64,000 bases of DNA from Fomitopsis serialis. Lineage: Eukaryota; Basidiomycota; Agaricomycetes; Polyporales; Fomitopsidaceae. Within the stretch, counting starts at the first letter, position 1, and the number at the start of each line of letters is the position of its first letter. The position numbers were made by a program, and so were the translations under genes. The stretch spans positions 62,001-126,000 of the forward strand of contig NW_025955008.1 in NCBI RefSeq assembly GCF_022376445.1, given 5' to 3'. A model generated the notes under the pieces. That model had not been told where the DNA came from. It did no database searches and saw only the letters and a program-made list of their open reading frames with translations. This document shows positions 31,628 to 42,829 of the stretch, piece by piece.

Positions 31628-33355
31628 ATGGTCGCCCTCCTAGCACTGGTCGCTTCTCTCCTCGCCCTTCCCCTCCCAGGTGGCAGCGGTGCTCGTCAAC
31701 GCGTCTGGCAAGAGCATCGCTGATCTCAAGTACCCGTCAATCCCTGGGCAAGTAGCTGTGTGAGTACTCGCCACCCTGGCTTCAAGAGCCCCTCTGCTCG
31801 AGGTCCCTGTCGACGTCATCGTCCACTTCGGCTTCCACGCCACTCGGTACGGAGGAGGGCGTCGTTGACACGTCTGGTGTCGTCAGGTTCGCTGCCAAGT
31901 ACGGTACCGCGTACCATTGGCAGCCGTCATCTATAGCGATGCCTTGGGATCTACCGTGAGTTTCATCGCCTGAACCTTAATCGCTTCGAAGTCATGTATG
32001 CACTCTTAGATGTACTTGTCCCTAGAGCGGCCTCGACGCCTCCTACTGCAGGAGAACTGTTTGCCCATGATACTCTGTCCCGCCCTCTGTGACTATCGGT
32101 AGTAATGCCCCCGCTTTTATGTGGTATGTTCTGTCTTCTGTGAAGCACGATCACGGGCTCATTGCAAAATCAGAATTCATGGAGGTTCGTTTCTCCGGGT
32201 CCGCCACGGACGCTGGATTTGACGGATCTACCCTTACGACGGCGACGGAATCCTCTGTTGCTGCCATTCAGTACCGATTGGGAGCAGTGAGTATTTGTCT
32301 TGCAGTCAAGGCTATCACACTGACCCTCCCCTGCAGCTTGGCTAAATGACTCCGACTGGACAGACAAACTTGGCAGTCAAGGACACGATCACGGAATTGC
32401 GGTTTCAACAAGCAGTTTTGCCGGCCTTCGGTGGCGGTACGTCCAAGATGAACTCAATGGCTCGTACGACTATGGCTTCCTGAATACTACCATGCAGAGC
32501 TCGCTTCAGGACTACCTCAACGGGCCGCTCTTTTGTAGCGCTTCGGACACGTGTCTGGACCCTTCTAGCTCGACGATATCCTGGATGCCTGACCGCCCTA
32601 TCGAACAACACCTACGGTGTTGTTACCGCAGCAGGCCAACCCGAGCCTATCCACCCGGTGCGCGACGGCGACCCGATCATCACCCACCTTCTCGTCGCAG
32701 TCCAAGACCGTCTCGTACGACACGATTGTCGTCGACGGCACGTTCGGTTCTGTCAGTGACAGCTGCCTGTTGAGCTACTCGACGTATGTCCCCTGGACCA
32801 CGTCCGCCAACGGCACGCAGGGTGCCCGCCCCCAGCTGTCGCAGATGGGCACGGACCAGGTATGGGGGTGCCCGACGTGAACGTTCGCGCGCAGCTGGGC
32901 GTCGAGTGGCGGTATCGCGTATGTGGGCATGTACACCGTCGGCGCATCGTACCCCAGTAGCTCCGACGTCTCCTAGTGCGCTGACTCGGGCCCCATCTGC
33001 CACCAGGACGACATCGAAATCGTTGTACGTCCCTTTCCTAGCGTGTGCCGGTGGAGCGGTGATGCCGACGTCGCTTTCGCGGTTTGGAACCGCACCTAGC
33101 CCGACCAGCGCGCAGTACGTGCTCATCGCCGAGATCCAGGCGCGCTACTACCAGTTCCTCCGTGCGGGCAACCCGACCTCGGGCTGGGACGCGACGTGGG
33201 ACGCGACGGAAGGCCGGACAAACAGCGCCCTTGAGCTCGAGCACGTGCGCCGCCTGCGTCTGCGACCTGAGCCAGTGGGTGACGCCGTCCCGAGGTCTAC
33301 GACGTCTATGTAGAGCACATCACCTGTCAGCTGAAACGATGCTGCAAGTAAACAA
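31628..33355 (+). pseudogene. Secreted or membrane protein-like gene, frameshifted, unidentified
   Basis: An ATG at 31628 begins a signal-peptide-like stretch (MVALLALVASLLALPLP). One extra G then shifts the frame from VAAVLVNASGKSIADLKYPS. Further protein-like blocks follow in changing frames: EEGVVDTSGVVRFAAKYGTA (31850), VSSVKHDHGLIAKSEFMEV-like text (32130-32270), NGSYDYGFLNTTMQSSLQDY (32455-32520), NNTYGVVTAAGQPEP (32607), DTIVVDGTFGSVSDSCLLSY (32715-32780), YVLIAEIQARYYQFLRAGNP (33117-33180) and EVYDVYVEHITCQLKRC (near 33290). Several N-glycosylation sequons suit an extracytoplasmic protein. I cannot name the family, and the borders are approximate. Confidence 0.45.
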
Positions 33356-34146
33356 GACTTCCCTCTCCCATCGCAGAGCTCGGGACTGGCTGAACGGGCG
33401 AGGGTGGTCGCGTTCGACCGAGCGCAGCCCACAATTCGGACGCACGAGCATCTGGCACGGGGCCGCCCTTTCTTCTCATCCACCACTCGCCTCGCCGCAA
33501 CGTCTCTGCGTCGAGACTTCACTCCGCGGAGACGAAGGCGGAGAGGCCGGAGCTGAAATCAACGTCCCTTTCCCGCCTCTGCCAAATCCTGGTTGCTCAC
33601 TGTCGGCGACGATGGCGCCCATCGCTGGCCACGATACGACCGGGTACGCTCGAGTACTTTGGGTTAAGGATGGGTGACATACGTTGGCGTATCTGGAGAT
33701 GGGGGATCGCATCTTGAGGTGAGCAAAGACTGCTGGATGCCGATGATTTGCAGCACGCTGACCTTCATTTGTCTAACTAGTGTTCATCCCTGTCGCCCCT
33801 CATACATCCGACGGAGGTGGAGGGGCAACATGGCCCTAATAATCCCTCCTCGGAACGTGCTCAATGCCTGGTAGCAGTACGTCAGCAGGCCGCCCACCCC
33901 GCCCAAGGCTCCGTCGCGTCGACCATCTCGCCGCCGGTCCGCGCGTGCGTGCCTCCCCCCACTTCATGTTTTATTGCACACTGAGGGACCTAAGATGCAG
34001 TATGGGAGAGCCGCCTCGGCCTGTCAGTGTTGTAACGGCTGGGTCTTGAGTTCTCGGGCCGCCGCTTGACAGACAATGCATGTCAGCGCCACATGCAGTA
34101 TATAAGACAAAGCCATAGCTGACCGACCTTGGAACCGACGTCGACC
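33356..34146. other. Intergenic
   Basis: No recognisable feature; the 3' side should contain the promoter of the gene at 34147. The short palindromic-looking atgcagtatgg / atgcagtatat phrases near 33993 and 34093 are not conserved enough to call. Confidence 0.45.
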
Positions 34147-34856
34147 ATGGAATTATTTCCCCCCTTCGCCACTGTGTTGTCGGTTGCCCATGCGCTTTTA
34201 CGCTCACCGCACGCTGCCCCTACAGCGAGGTAAGTCATGGATCTTTCACTCATGTATCAGTGGTTAACATTTGCTGGACAGAGGGACAAAGATTTATTTT
34301 GCCACTGATTATCGAGTGATCCCCATTCACGACGTCGCCATTCCTCTTCGTGGCGGTGCCGTGAACCCCGGAGTTTTGTTCTTTATCCCGCTCTCTGGTG
34401 ACCATTGTGAGTCTGACCGTCCCCTCAGCCTCCGTTGTTCCCGTTAGTTGACAGCTGCCATCTTCAGATGCCTTCGGGGTAACGCGCGGCGCTGTGCATG
34501 ACCAGCCAATGGCTACAACGTTTTCATCCGCTGTCAAGGTTATACTCATCGAGGTAGGAGCATAACTATCTACTTCAGCTCATGACTGAGGAAACGTGAT
34601 ACAGCCTGACTTGACTATTATCTGGGTCGATGTAGGAGCGGGTGTGTTGCACAAAGTGAGGCTGGGCACCACCAAGAGTTTCCGGTCGCTCGCGAGACTG
34701 TGTTTCAGCCAGAGCGACAGCAATGCAGACTGGCAGGACATCAAGCCCTTCTGGCGCGGCGTCTGGGACGTCTTCGTCGCGCTGTTTGTGTGTGCGATTA
34801 TCGGCCGTTTGTCATGGGTCATCGCCTGCCGTTTGTTAATGATCGTCGGTTTATAG
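34147..34856 (+). CDS. Small membrane protein (181 aa), unknown
   Basis: Four exons (34147-34229, 34282-34406, 34468-34553, 34605-34856) joined by 50-60 bp GT-AG introns give exactly 182 codons. The N-terminus (MELFPPFATVLSVAHALLR) may be a signal or anchor. Mid-protein text includes TKIYFATDYRVIPIHDVAIP and VKVILIEPDLTIIWVDVGAG. The C-terminus is a hydrophobic helix (VWDVFVALFVCAIIGRLSW...LLMIVGL), probably one or two membrane spans. Phase agreement at all three introns supports a functional gene. No family recognised. Confidence 0.78.
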
Positions 34857-36029
34857 CATGTAGATCTTTTCCCATCATCTCTCCATTGTATGTACATTTT
34901 ATAACGCGATCTTGCCGCGACAATGTATGCTTATCTTGAACGGCTGATTTTGCAAGCCACTGCGAGGCGCACAAAGGCTCCCATGCCTGCAGTGCTTACA
35001 GCACTCGCTCAATGTTAGTTAAAGTTATTGTTTTCGCGCCGAAACTGACACCGTGTGTGTCACGAGTACGAGTCCGTGGGCGACTCCCAGGCGCTACCGC
35101 CCAGCGCGTTACTCCCGACCGAGCGTATGGAATCCCCTCCTCCTCCTTTTCCTCGGCTGCCACCACCGACACGACCACGACTGCGACTCGGGTAGCCACC
35201 ACGACCGCCCATCCCAAGGAAAGACGCCTACGCTGTCCCGAAGGCCACGCGAGTTCCAGCTCATGACCGCCGAGAGTCCAGTGAGTAGCGCCCGACAACC
35301 CCCACTGGTGACTGAAGACCGCCCATTCTTTCCTCCGCGACCGCCCTCCTTCGCCCCCACGCTCCTCTCTTTGATCCGGAAGGCCATCGTCTCGGTTTTG
35401 GCAGTCCCTACTCGACAGTCCGCGGCTCTGGTAACACGCAACCCAGCCGTACGACGTGCCCGCACCACGCGTATCGACGAACGTGAAGCTTCGAGTGCCT
35501 GACCGCGCCCGGACTGCCTCCTTTGTCCCCCGGAGCGACTGGGCTGCCGCCCGTTCGTGCCTCCGCTTCTCAACCCACTCGGATTAACGAGGATGCGTGG
35601 CCGGCGATGACGAGGCCGCGCGAGGAAGAGGCCGAGGGTTTCAAAGGAGGAGAAGCCGCCTCGTCTCGCACCTCCGCACTTGCTCTCCAGGTGCAGCACC
35701 AGGGAAGCGCAGGCGCGGTCGCCCACGCAAGAACCCGCTATCCCGCTGCCATCCAGGCTGCCTCTGCGCCCGTCGCTCTGACTGTGCTCTTCGTCGTCCC
35801 TTGGTTATCGCGTGCGCGCTCCTGCGTGCCCGCGGTTCGTCTGTGCTCAATCTGTGCTCTCCTCGATCACCTCGCGGATCCGTTCTGTACATGCACATCC
35901 TGCGGAGGTGGCGCCAGAGACGAATGTCGAGACCGTTTTCGTCACGAAGTCCCGTGCTCCCCAGGATGTTACGCTCATGAAGGTTCTCCTCGACGCGCTG
36001 TGGCTCGCCCGACGAGATGCCTGATCTCG
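34857..36029. other. Intergenic / unresolved
   Basis: Open frames on both strands at 35000-35980 are Arg/Ser/Pro-rich and show no family resemblance. The 3' end may contain decayed upstream exons of the chitin synthase pseudogene. Confidence 0.4.
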
Positions 36030-37590
36030 CAACATGGCGAACAAGGGCTGCGCTGTTTACGACGGTATCATCTACGATTCCACCAGCGACATCACGTCCC
36101 CGCCGTCAGTCGCTCCGCTCGACAGCGAAGTGCTCCCGTCTGGTACCAATGTGCTCCCTTCTGGTACCAATATTAGTACATCACAGACATCGTTAGCGTT
36201 CTCCGGTATGACTCCGGGCAAGACGTGACGAAGAGGATCAGCAGCCTCGGTCTGGTCCCTCAGGCCTCAGGTCCTGACGTGGCAAGAGACGTGCCTCCGC
36301 AACGGCGCAACCTATTCGCCATCGGCAGGGTCGGCACGCCCAATCCGCCGAAGTGCCAGTTCATCACTTACATCCTGCGTGTGTTATTCGTCGTCATGGT
36401 CAGCGTCACTGGATTCAAGTCAATCGCCTCAGTCGACTTCGGCTCGGAGCGCGCACCGGAAGACCATGGCAAATTCGCTAGTTGCCAGGCTCCCTGTTAC
36501 GCGGAAGGCCTCCAGTCGCTCCAGCGGACAATCAACTCCTTCGAGCAGCTGAGCTACGACGACAAGCGCAACCTCCTCCTGATCGTATGCGATGGTATGG
36601 TCGTCGGCTCCGGTGACGACCAGCCAAGCCAAACCCCCGCGTCGTCTTGGGCGTCCTGGGCGCGCCTCCGAACGTCGACGCTGAGCCGCTCAGTTGCTGA
36701 TCTCTGCGTAAGTGCAGCCTACCTGAGTGACCGTCATGAACTGTTCGTTGATCATTACGTAGTATGGTGCATCACAAGAAGGCGATCGGTGTTTGCGGAG
36801 AGACTGGGTTGCCGAACGCCAAATAGCCCCTCGTGACTATGATGCAGGTGTGGCAGCATTTGCTGTTGTCTCGCGCGATCACTCAGGTTTGCGCAGATCA
36901 CTTCATCTCGCATCACATGGCGAAGGCAGTCGGTCCCCTCTTCGGCTCCACCTCTTGTTTGCCTGGTTGGTTCGCCCTCTATCCTCTGCGTACACCCGAC
37001 ACACGCAAGCCGCTGTTCATCTAGCACCAGATAATCGATGACTACTCCGAAAGCCGCGTCGACACACTGCACATGAGGAGCCTGCTGTATTTCGGGGAAG
37101 ATCGATACCTCATGACGGTGGTTATGGAACACTTCCCGATGTACAAGACGGTCTTCATCCGGGACGCGCACGCGTATACCATTGCGTCAGACGACTGGAA
37201 GATTCTGCTGCCGCAGCGTCGGCGTTGGATCACCTCGACAGTACACAATCTTGGGGAGCTTGCCTCCTTGGAGCAGATTTGTAGTTTTCGCTGTCTCGAC
37301 GCGGTTCATTGTCATGATCGACTTGGTCTCGACGCTCATCCAGCCCGCCGCGCTTGCCTACGTGAGTAGTCACTTCGCATTCCAGTGCAGGTTTCATGCA
37401 GACGACTATCGACACACTTAGATCGTCCACTTGGTTTACCGCGTGGTCGGCGAGAAGCAAGGGATTCATTGCTTCAGGAGCGCTGGCACCGTCGAACCGA
37501 GGGTTACATAACAACTTGCTCGTGCATGCATTGATCTTCCTAGTCAGTTCGACTTCACACGCGTGCGCGATCGCCCGACTGACAAGACTG
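36030..37590 (+). pseudogene. Chitin synthase (GT2), decayed
   Basis: From about 36400 the frame reads FKSIASVDFGSERAPEDHGK, CQAPCYAEGLQSLQRTINS and YDDKRNLLLIVCDGMVVGSG, the first glycosyltransferase block of fungal chitin synthases. After a gap, KAIGVCGETGLPNAK is followed at once by an in-frame stop, then [39 protein letters not shown] with GEDRYLMTVVMEHFPMYKT (EDRxL motif) and DWKILLPQRRRWITSTVHNL (QRRRW product-binding motif). The first transmembrane region follows (VMIDLVSTLIQPAALAYV, near 37314). The block between VGSGDDQ and KAIGVCG is lost or scrambled, and the membrane end is missing. The 36030-36220 part (KGCAVYDGIIYDSTSDITS) may be the preceding domain. The intact enzyme makes chitin at the plasma membrane. 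Confidence 0.92.
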
Positions 37591-37594
37591 TAGA

Positions 37595-37990
37595 TCATCG
37601 ATGCCCCTGCCGGTCTGCCCTGTGTCACCACGTCGGCGTTGGCGGTCGGTGCTGCTTACCTCGCAAAGCGTGATGCGATCATGCAGAAGTTCACCGCTAT
37701 CGAGCCCCTCGCTGGTATGCACTTACAATCGCGGGCGTCGCCTGTTCTTGCCCGAAGGTGTCGACATGCTACGCTCGAACAAGATCACATGCTCACGACA
37801 AATACGCTCTCCTTGAAAGAGCCCGTTCATCGTTCCCGACGTCGATCCCGACCGGTTCACGGCCGCAGCAGTCCCTGATTCGTCGCACAATGTGATGTCG
37901 CTCAACCCCGTCGACAAGGTCACCGTTGTCGGGCTGAAGGACTACCAAGGCGCGCAGGACCCTCCGCAGGGGAGCTCGAGGAGCACGCGC
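37595..37990 (+). pseudogene. Plasma-membrane H+-ATPase fragment around the phosphorylation site, catalytic Asp lost
   Basis: Starts in the segment before the P-domain: DAPAGLPCVTTSALAVGAAY and KRDAIMQKFTAIEPLAG, then an intron ending at about 37756, then VDMLRSNKIT where intact pumps have the CSDKTGT phosphorylation motif. Here the Asp codon is Asn, so no phospho-intermediate could form. LTTNTLSLKEP, DSSHNVMSLNPVDKVTVVGL and KDYQGAQ follow, with frameshifts, to about 37960. This corresponds to a part of the protein upstream of the piece at 1-620. It directly follows the chitin synthase remnant in the same orientation. Confidence 0.93.
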
Positions 37991-38084
37991 TGCAGATAGC
38001 CATTGCCTAGGTCTACGGGCTGAGCGACCGCAAGTCGCGCCCTTCGGCCGCTAATGGACGTGCGTGCCGTGTTGACGAGATTGC

Positions 38085-38650
38085 CCTGATTATTGAACAC
38101 CATCGTGCCTGAGGACTGCCTCTGTGACGCCGCGCGCGAGATGGCGAACTGCCTCGAGGACGCATCGGACGTCATGCAGGTCGCGTACCACTATTTCGAG
38201 AACGGCATCGCGTACCTCACCCGGCGTATCAACAAGTGTATCTCGTACGCGTGCGCGAATGGCGAGATGACGCCGTTTCGTGGGCACAACGTGTTCCTCC
38301 GCTGGAGGGCCATACAGGACGTCGCGCGCATCGACCGAGCTGACGGCGAGGAGATCTGGTCCGAGAGCAACGTGTCGAAGGGCTTCAACATGGCGATGCG
38401 GCTCCAGAAGCGCGGTTCATCATCCGGTAGGTCACGTATTTACTCGGTGGCTTCAAGGGGATATGTTTCTGACGTGCGGCGACGTGCTGAACCGGTGGCA
38501 GCCGTTGCGTACGGCTGTAACGAGCTGCTATTCGAACGTTCAACACGATGACTTGGTGGGGGTGCAAGGGCCCGATCACGAAGGAGACCCACTAGCTACG
38601 TTCCTCTGGTCATCCGCACCGCTGCACCACAAGTTACCCGTGGTGTCATA
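38085..38650 (+). pseudogene. GT2-family glycosyltransferase fragment
   Basis: The 38093-38551 frame contains MQVAYHYFENGIAYLTRRIN, ISYACANGEMTPFRGHNVFL, RWRAIQDVARIDRADGEEIW, SESNVSKGFNMAMRLQKRG and later AYGCNELLF. Another frame near 38600 gives ATFLWSSAPLHHK. These match a fungal processive GT2 family (chitin/polysaccharide synthase-like). In relatives I remember, the block here reading SKGFNMA has acidic residues (EDFDMA), so catalytic acids appear lost. Stops and frameshifts follow. It lies immediately downstream of the H+-ATPase fragment, in the same orientation. The exact subfamily is uncertain. Confidence 0.75.
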
Positions 38651-39684
38651 AATGTTATCGAACTAGGTCCCCTCGTGCTTGATCACGATCGATCAGTGTC
38701 ATCAATTACATCCTCCTTCGGGTTTCCCGTTGACGGCTACTACCGAGCCCCCCTCTCCGCCGTGACGGGAGGGAGTGTTTGATTACTCGCGAATATGGGT
38801 GACATGACCTCGCGTCGTAGTCATCGCACTTATTATAGCTATCCGGAATTTCGCTCCCCGCCGCGGACAACGTAGTCCTGGTGAGCGTAAGTTGAGCAGG
38901 CTACTCCCCGAAGCCTAACGTTAGCCAAGCTGACCACCCCTCACGTTTTGGTCGAGTCGAGGCGGTCCGGATTGCTCCTGGGGCGATAGTTGAGTGCATC
39001 ACATTAGACTTAGGCACTAACACCCGTCATCGGAGAGAGACAGTTTGAAAGCTGTGGCTGAAAGTTGGACAGGTATATAACGTGCACTCTGGTGTTGTAA
39101 CGGCGGGGCGTTGGAAACGTGCATAGCGGGATGCATCGTCAAAGGGAAGAAGCTCATCGGGCAGAAGTTTTCGTTCAAGACGATCAAGAATATCATGTTT
39201 CGGCACAGGAGCTGCGCGAGGCAAATTGTGCGCATCCCCACTTGATTCCCACTTTGCTTACTCGCTGTAGGCGCTAGGCTATATCGCACAAGCGCTCGTT
39301 CTCCGTAGGACTAAACATATTCTTTTTCTTTCATTTTGATTTTCACTCACTTTACTTACTCATCCACGACTCGGTCTAGATTCCTTCCGTATCCGTTCGT
39401 GGCTATCCTCGGAGTGGCAGCAGTGGCAGCCCGAGTGGCGGTTTGTGCCACTCCTCCTTTGTCCTATGAGACATCTCGCTTACGTTACTCACTCTCGCTC
39501 GATTTAGTCGACGATTTGATCATGTATAAATACCGTACCTACGATCGACAGGAAGCCCAAGAAACAAGACGAGACGCCTACTCATCTGATACCCTCTGGC
39601 ACCTCAACTCGATTGCTTTCTCGTGTTCACCGACTTCGCCGACGCCCGCTACCGCCCCCCTTTCTTCACACTCACCGAACCGAT
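38651..39684. other. Intergenic with promoter-like end
   Basis: No gene seen. TATAAATA at 39525-39532 lies about 150 bp upstream of the next start codon and may be its core promoter. Confidence 0.5.
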
Positions 39685-40621
39685 ATGGACCCACGACTTG
39701 TCCCCCTCCGTCCCGATGGCGCTCTGCCCACCCGTGAACTCGATCTGAGTGGCGAGAGGATTGTCTTGTCGTGCGAGGCATTGGACCCTTCGACCTTGCC
39801 TGGAGATGGCTGCTACCTCGAGGTTTGGGCTCGGATCGTAAGTGGCTCGCGAAATCTCTTCAAATGTTTTGACAAATGCCAACATGCACACAGCGTCGGA
39901 CTAAGGTGGAGGGAGAGGGGGCTTATCTCACCATATGGACCGAAGCCACTGACGAGTTCAAACCCTTGCCGTTCGATGATCCCGACTCGGATGATGAAGA
40001 AGAAGATGCCGTTCGCCAGGCGCGAGAAGAAGCCCGAGGAGGCCTTTTTTCGCTGCCTGAGTTGCTGCAGCAACTCTCCGTGACTCAAGGGGGCCCGTCC
40101 GAGGCCAGTGTCAATACGGACGCCGAGAATGCGCAAGTGCAAGGTAACAGTGACAGAGATGGCCCGGACGGCGACGCCGCAACGGTACATGCTTCCACGG
40201 ACAAGGAGAAGGGTGCTGGCGATCGCGATCCGCAGGCTAACAGTGGCGGAAATGGCCCGGACGACGACGCCGCGACGGCGCATACTTCCACGGACAAGGA
40301 GAAGGATGCTGGCGATCTTTTCTGGGACAAATTGCGCGCCAGTGCCACCAGTGAGACCGTTATTTAATTCATCCTTAGTGACAGTGACTGATGCTCGCGC
40401 AGGCTACTTACTCGCGCACCCCTCTCAGTTTGAAGATGCCAAGGAAGTCTACATCGTGCGAGTCCCCTATGTTGTAAGTACCCAGATTGAATTTGTCTCG
40501 CATGCGGCGTCCCTCATTGTCGTAGGCTGGAGGTTACTGGGCTGTCCGACTCTTTGTCATCAGCGGCAATTCGAAGACCTTCGTCACTAGTCCTCCCCTC
40601 GCGTTGTTGCCGCACGCCTGA
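39685..40621 (+). CDS. Acidic protein with imperfect 31-residue repeat (258 aa)
   Basis: Exons 39685-39837, 39894-40350, 40403-40473 and 40526-40621 keep phase and give 259 codons with stop. The N-terminal segment (DPRLVPLRPDGALPTRELDL) and EGAYLTIWTEATDEFKPLPF suggest a small beta domain. A very acidic stretch follows (FDDPDSDDEEEDAVRQ), then two tandem copies of a unit containing GPDGDAATVHASTDKEK and GPDDDAATAHTSTDKEK, 93 bp apart. The C-terminus (AHPSQFEDAKEVYIVRVPYV, AGGYWAVRLFVISGN) looks globular. A TATA box lies upstream. No known family. Confidence 0.72.
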
Positions 40622-42829
40622 ATACTAGGTAAGGTTCAAGGCTTCGGTGTCACTGTACCTTCATTCGACTCATCTAGACCCATTTCGCAGTTTACGCGTT
40701 GTGCTGCGACCCCTGTCGTGTGTTTGTTCCGAGGACACAGTTCGTGTGTACAGTATGCTAACCCAATGCTCGATACTTTGACCCGCTGTACTGTAACGTG
40801 CATGTGTGTATCAATACGTCCTTATCTTCGACTTGCTCCCAACTACTCCTGAGAGCGTATGGGGTCGCACCTGCAACGATCACACGCGCTAGCGAGGGTG
40901 ATTCCAAGTATTGCACATACAAATATATTCAAGCCTCCAAGCCTCTAATGGGTGAGCCGTACAATACGTAGCATGTACAGCAGCCCATGTCACGTACAAT
41001 TCGTTCTAAGACGTTCGTGCGATGTGAAATTACTGTGGTTGTGCGATGTACTGTATCCTCGTACTTGTCGCCGCCCCCACACCCCATGCGATCGCCAGCC
41101 GAATCCGTGTGCTGAAGGTTTGGTCCATACCGCCGCATCTAGGCAGAATAGCATTGCCGTGGGCTGACAGCGGGGTATGGGTATATGAATACAGTAGTAT
41201 AATAAGATATACCATCTCTTCAGAACGGGCATGACACGCTGCACGACGCGCTCTGCACTTTCGGGTAGAGTGAGTCCTGCGTCATAACGACGATCACCAC
41301 TGTGATATGTATAGCTCACCTAGTCGACGCAACACGAATCTCGGTGCCAGCATTGATGCGCGGACACGCACCGAAGGCGTAGTGACTGATACGTCGATGT
41401 CATTCGGCCAGCTCCCTGCAGCTGCGCCTGCTATCGATTCAGATCTTGATCCTCACGGGGACTCGTCACTCACGGACGTCCCCGAGGGGGTTAGGCTCCT
41501 GGTCTGAGTCGGGTTCAAGTCGCGTATTGGCCCAACGCGCTCATGGCCATGCACGCATGTGACGCGCCCCGTACTCGCATCCTCGCGTCGGCTAGCCTTC
41601 GCGCTAGCTGGGACCTCCACTGGGTGCCTGGACGTGCGCGTCGACGCGTCGGACTCGTCGCGCAGATGACCGGCGCGCGGTTGTTCGACCCCGAACGTTA
41701 AGACGGTAAGGGCAGGGCAACTATCAGGCACGCCACAGTCCCGTACAGCCCGGTATTCTGAGGGCCACCCGCGCGTGTTGTCCAGTGGCAGCTGAGGGGT
41801 AGAGGTGCGAGAATGGAGGCAGGGCGCTGTGAGGGGGCGCAGATACGGGCTCGGAGCACGACGACAAAGCGTCAACCGAGGGTGGGAACGCACAACACGG
41901 GGCGCGCGGAGGATGGAGGTGGTTGATGGGCTCGAGTGCTCACCGGAGTCCAGAAGACTCGACTGCCCTCTCTGCAGCTCTCCCGGCTCGTCCTGGTAGC
42001 TCCCTGCGCGATCCTTCACGCCTGTTCGTCGTCGCGACGGACAAGGGATCCTCATCGCGAGCTCCTGCGTGCGCCGATGCAGCCTGGATAGTGGCCTTGT
42101 GGGTGAGAACCGCACCATTCTGCCAGCCTTGCAGGGCCTTGTCTGCGTTTGCTCTTGCACGCTTCGGGGAGGTTTGCTCATCGGAGTGGCAGACATGCTA
42201 ATCGTCAGCCATCCGCGTCGCGGGAGGAATATCTCGGTGGGGCCTTGACGCGTGCGTCGACGGGTCGGCCCTGCCGTCGCTCAGAGGGTGACCGCCCCGG
42301 AGGTTTGATGTGCTTCTTACCGTGAGGCCTGCGCGTTTGTCGACCTCGCCGAGCCGCGGCGCTTGATTTGCGAGTCAAGCTCTAGTTTCCAATAGCCTTG
42401 GCTATGAGTCCACGCCAACGATGTGGGCCGCATTGAGCGAGCTACGCTTGATCGACATGATGCGCTTAGGGAGGGCGGCCTTCCTGGGCGTCCGGACGAG
42501 TCATAGTGAGATACCGGCCGGCATGAATCAGGCGTGGCGAGGCTCGGTATGGGCAAGCGGCATACCTATGGTGCAATACAGCTGCGTTCAGTCAGAACAG
42601 ATTACGTTGCGTGCGTTCAAGTCGGCCGTACCGCCACCTCTGAGACACAGGCAGGGGGCAACGAAGGGGATGCACGACGTACGGAGCGCCAGATTGCGCG
42701 GTGGGGAGCGGAGGCGCAGGGGCGGCTTGATTCAGCCAGGGGCATTGCGACCACTCGGGGCCGAGCGGGGACTCGATGAGGGGGGGCCTGTGGTCTTCTG
42801 GTGGAGGATCGGGGCGACTGCGCGGCCTG
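40622..42829. other. Largely unexplained; right end resembles 19.2-19.35 kb
   Basis: 40622-41290 has no visible feature. 41300-42300 holds long Arg/Ser-rich frames on both strands without recognisable motifs. 42640-42815 is a diverged copy of 19160-19350 and sits directly before duplication copy B, whereas its relative follows copy A. Confidence 0.45.

Noticed and set aside
41453..42196. 247-residue minus-strand open frame
   Set aside because: Low-complexity Arg/Ser/Pro composition and no splice or family support; an equally long frame exists on the other strand.
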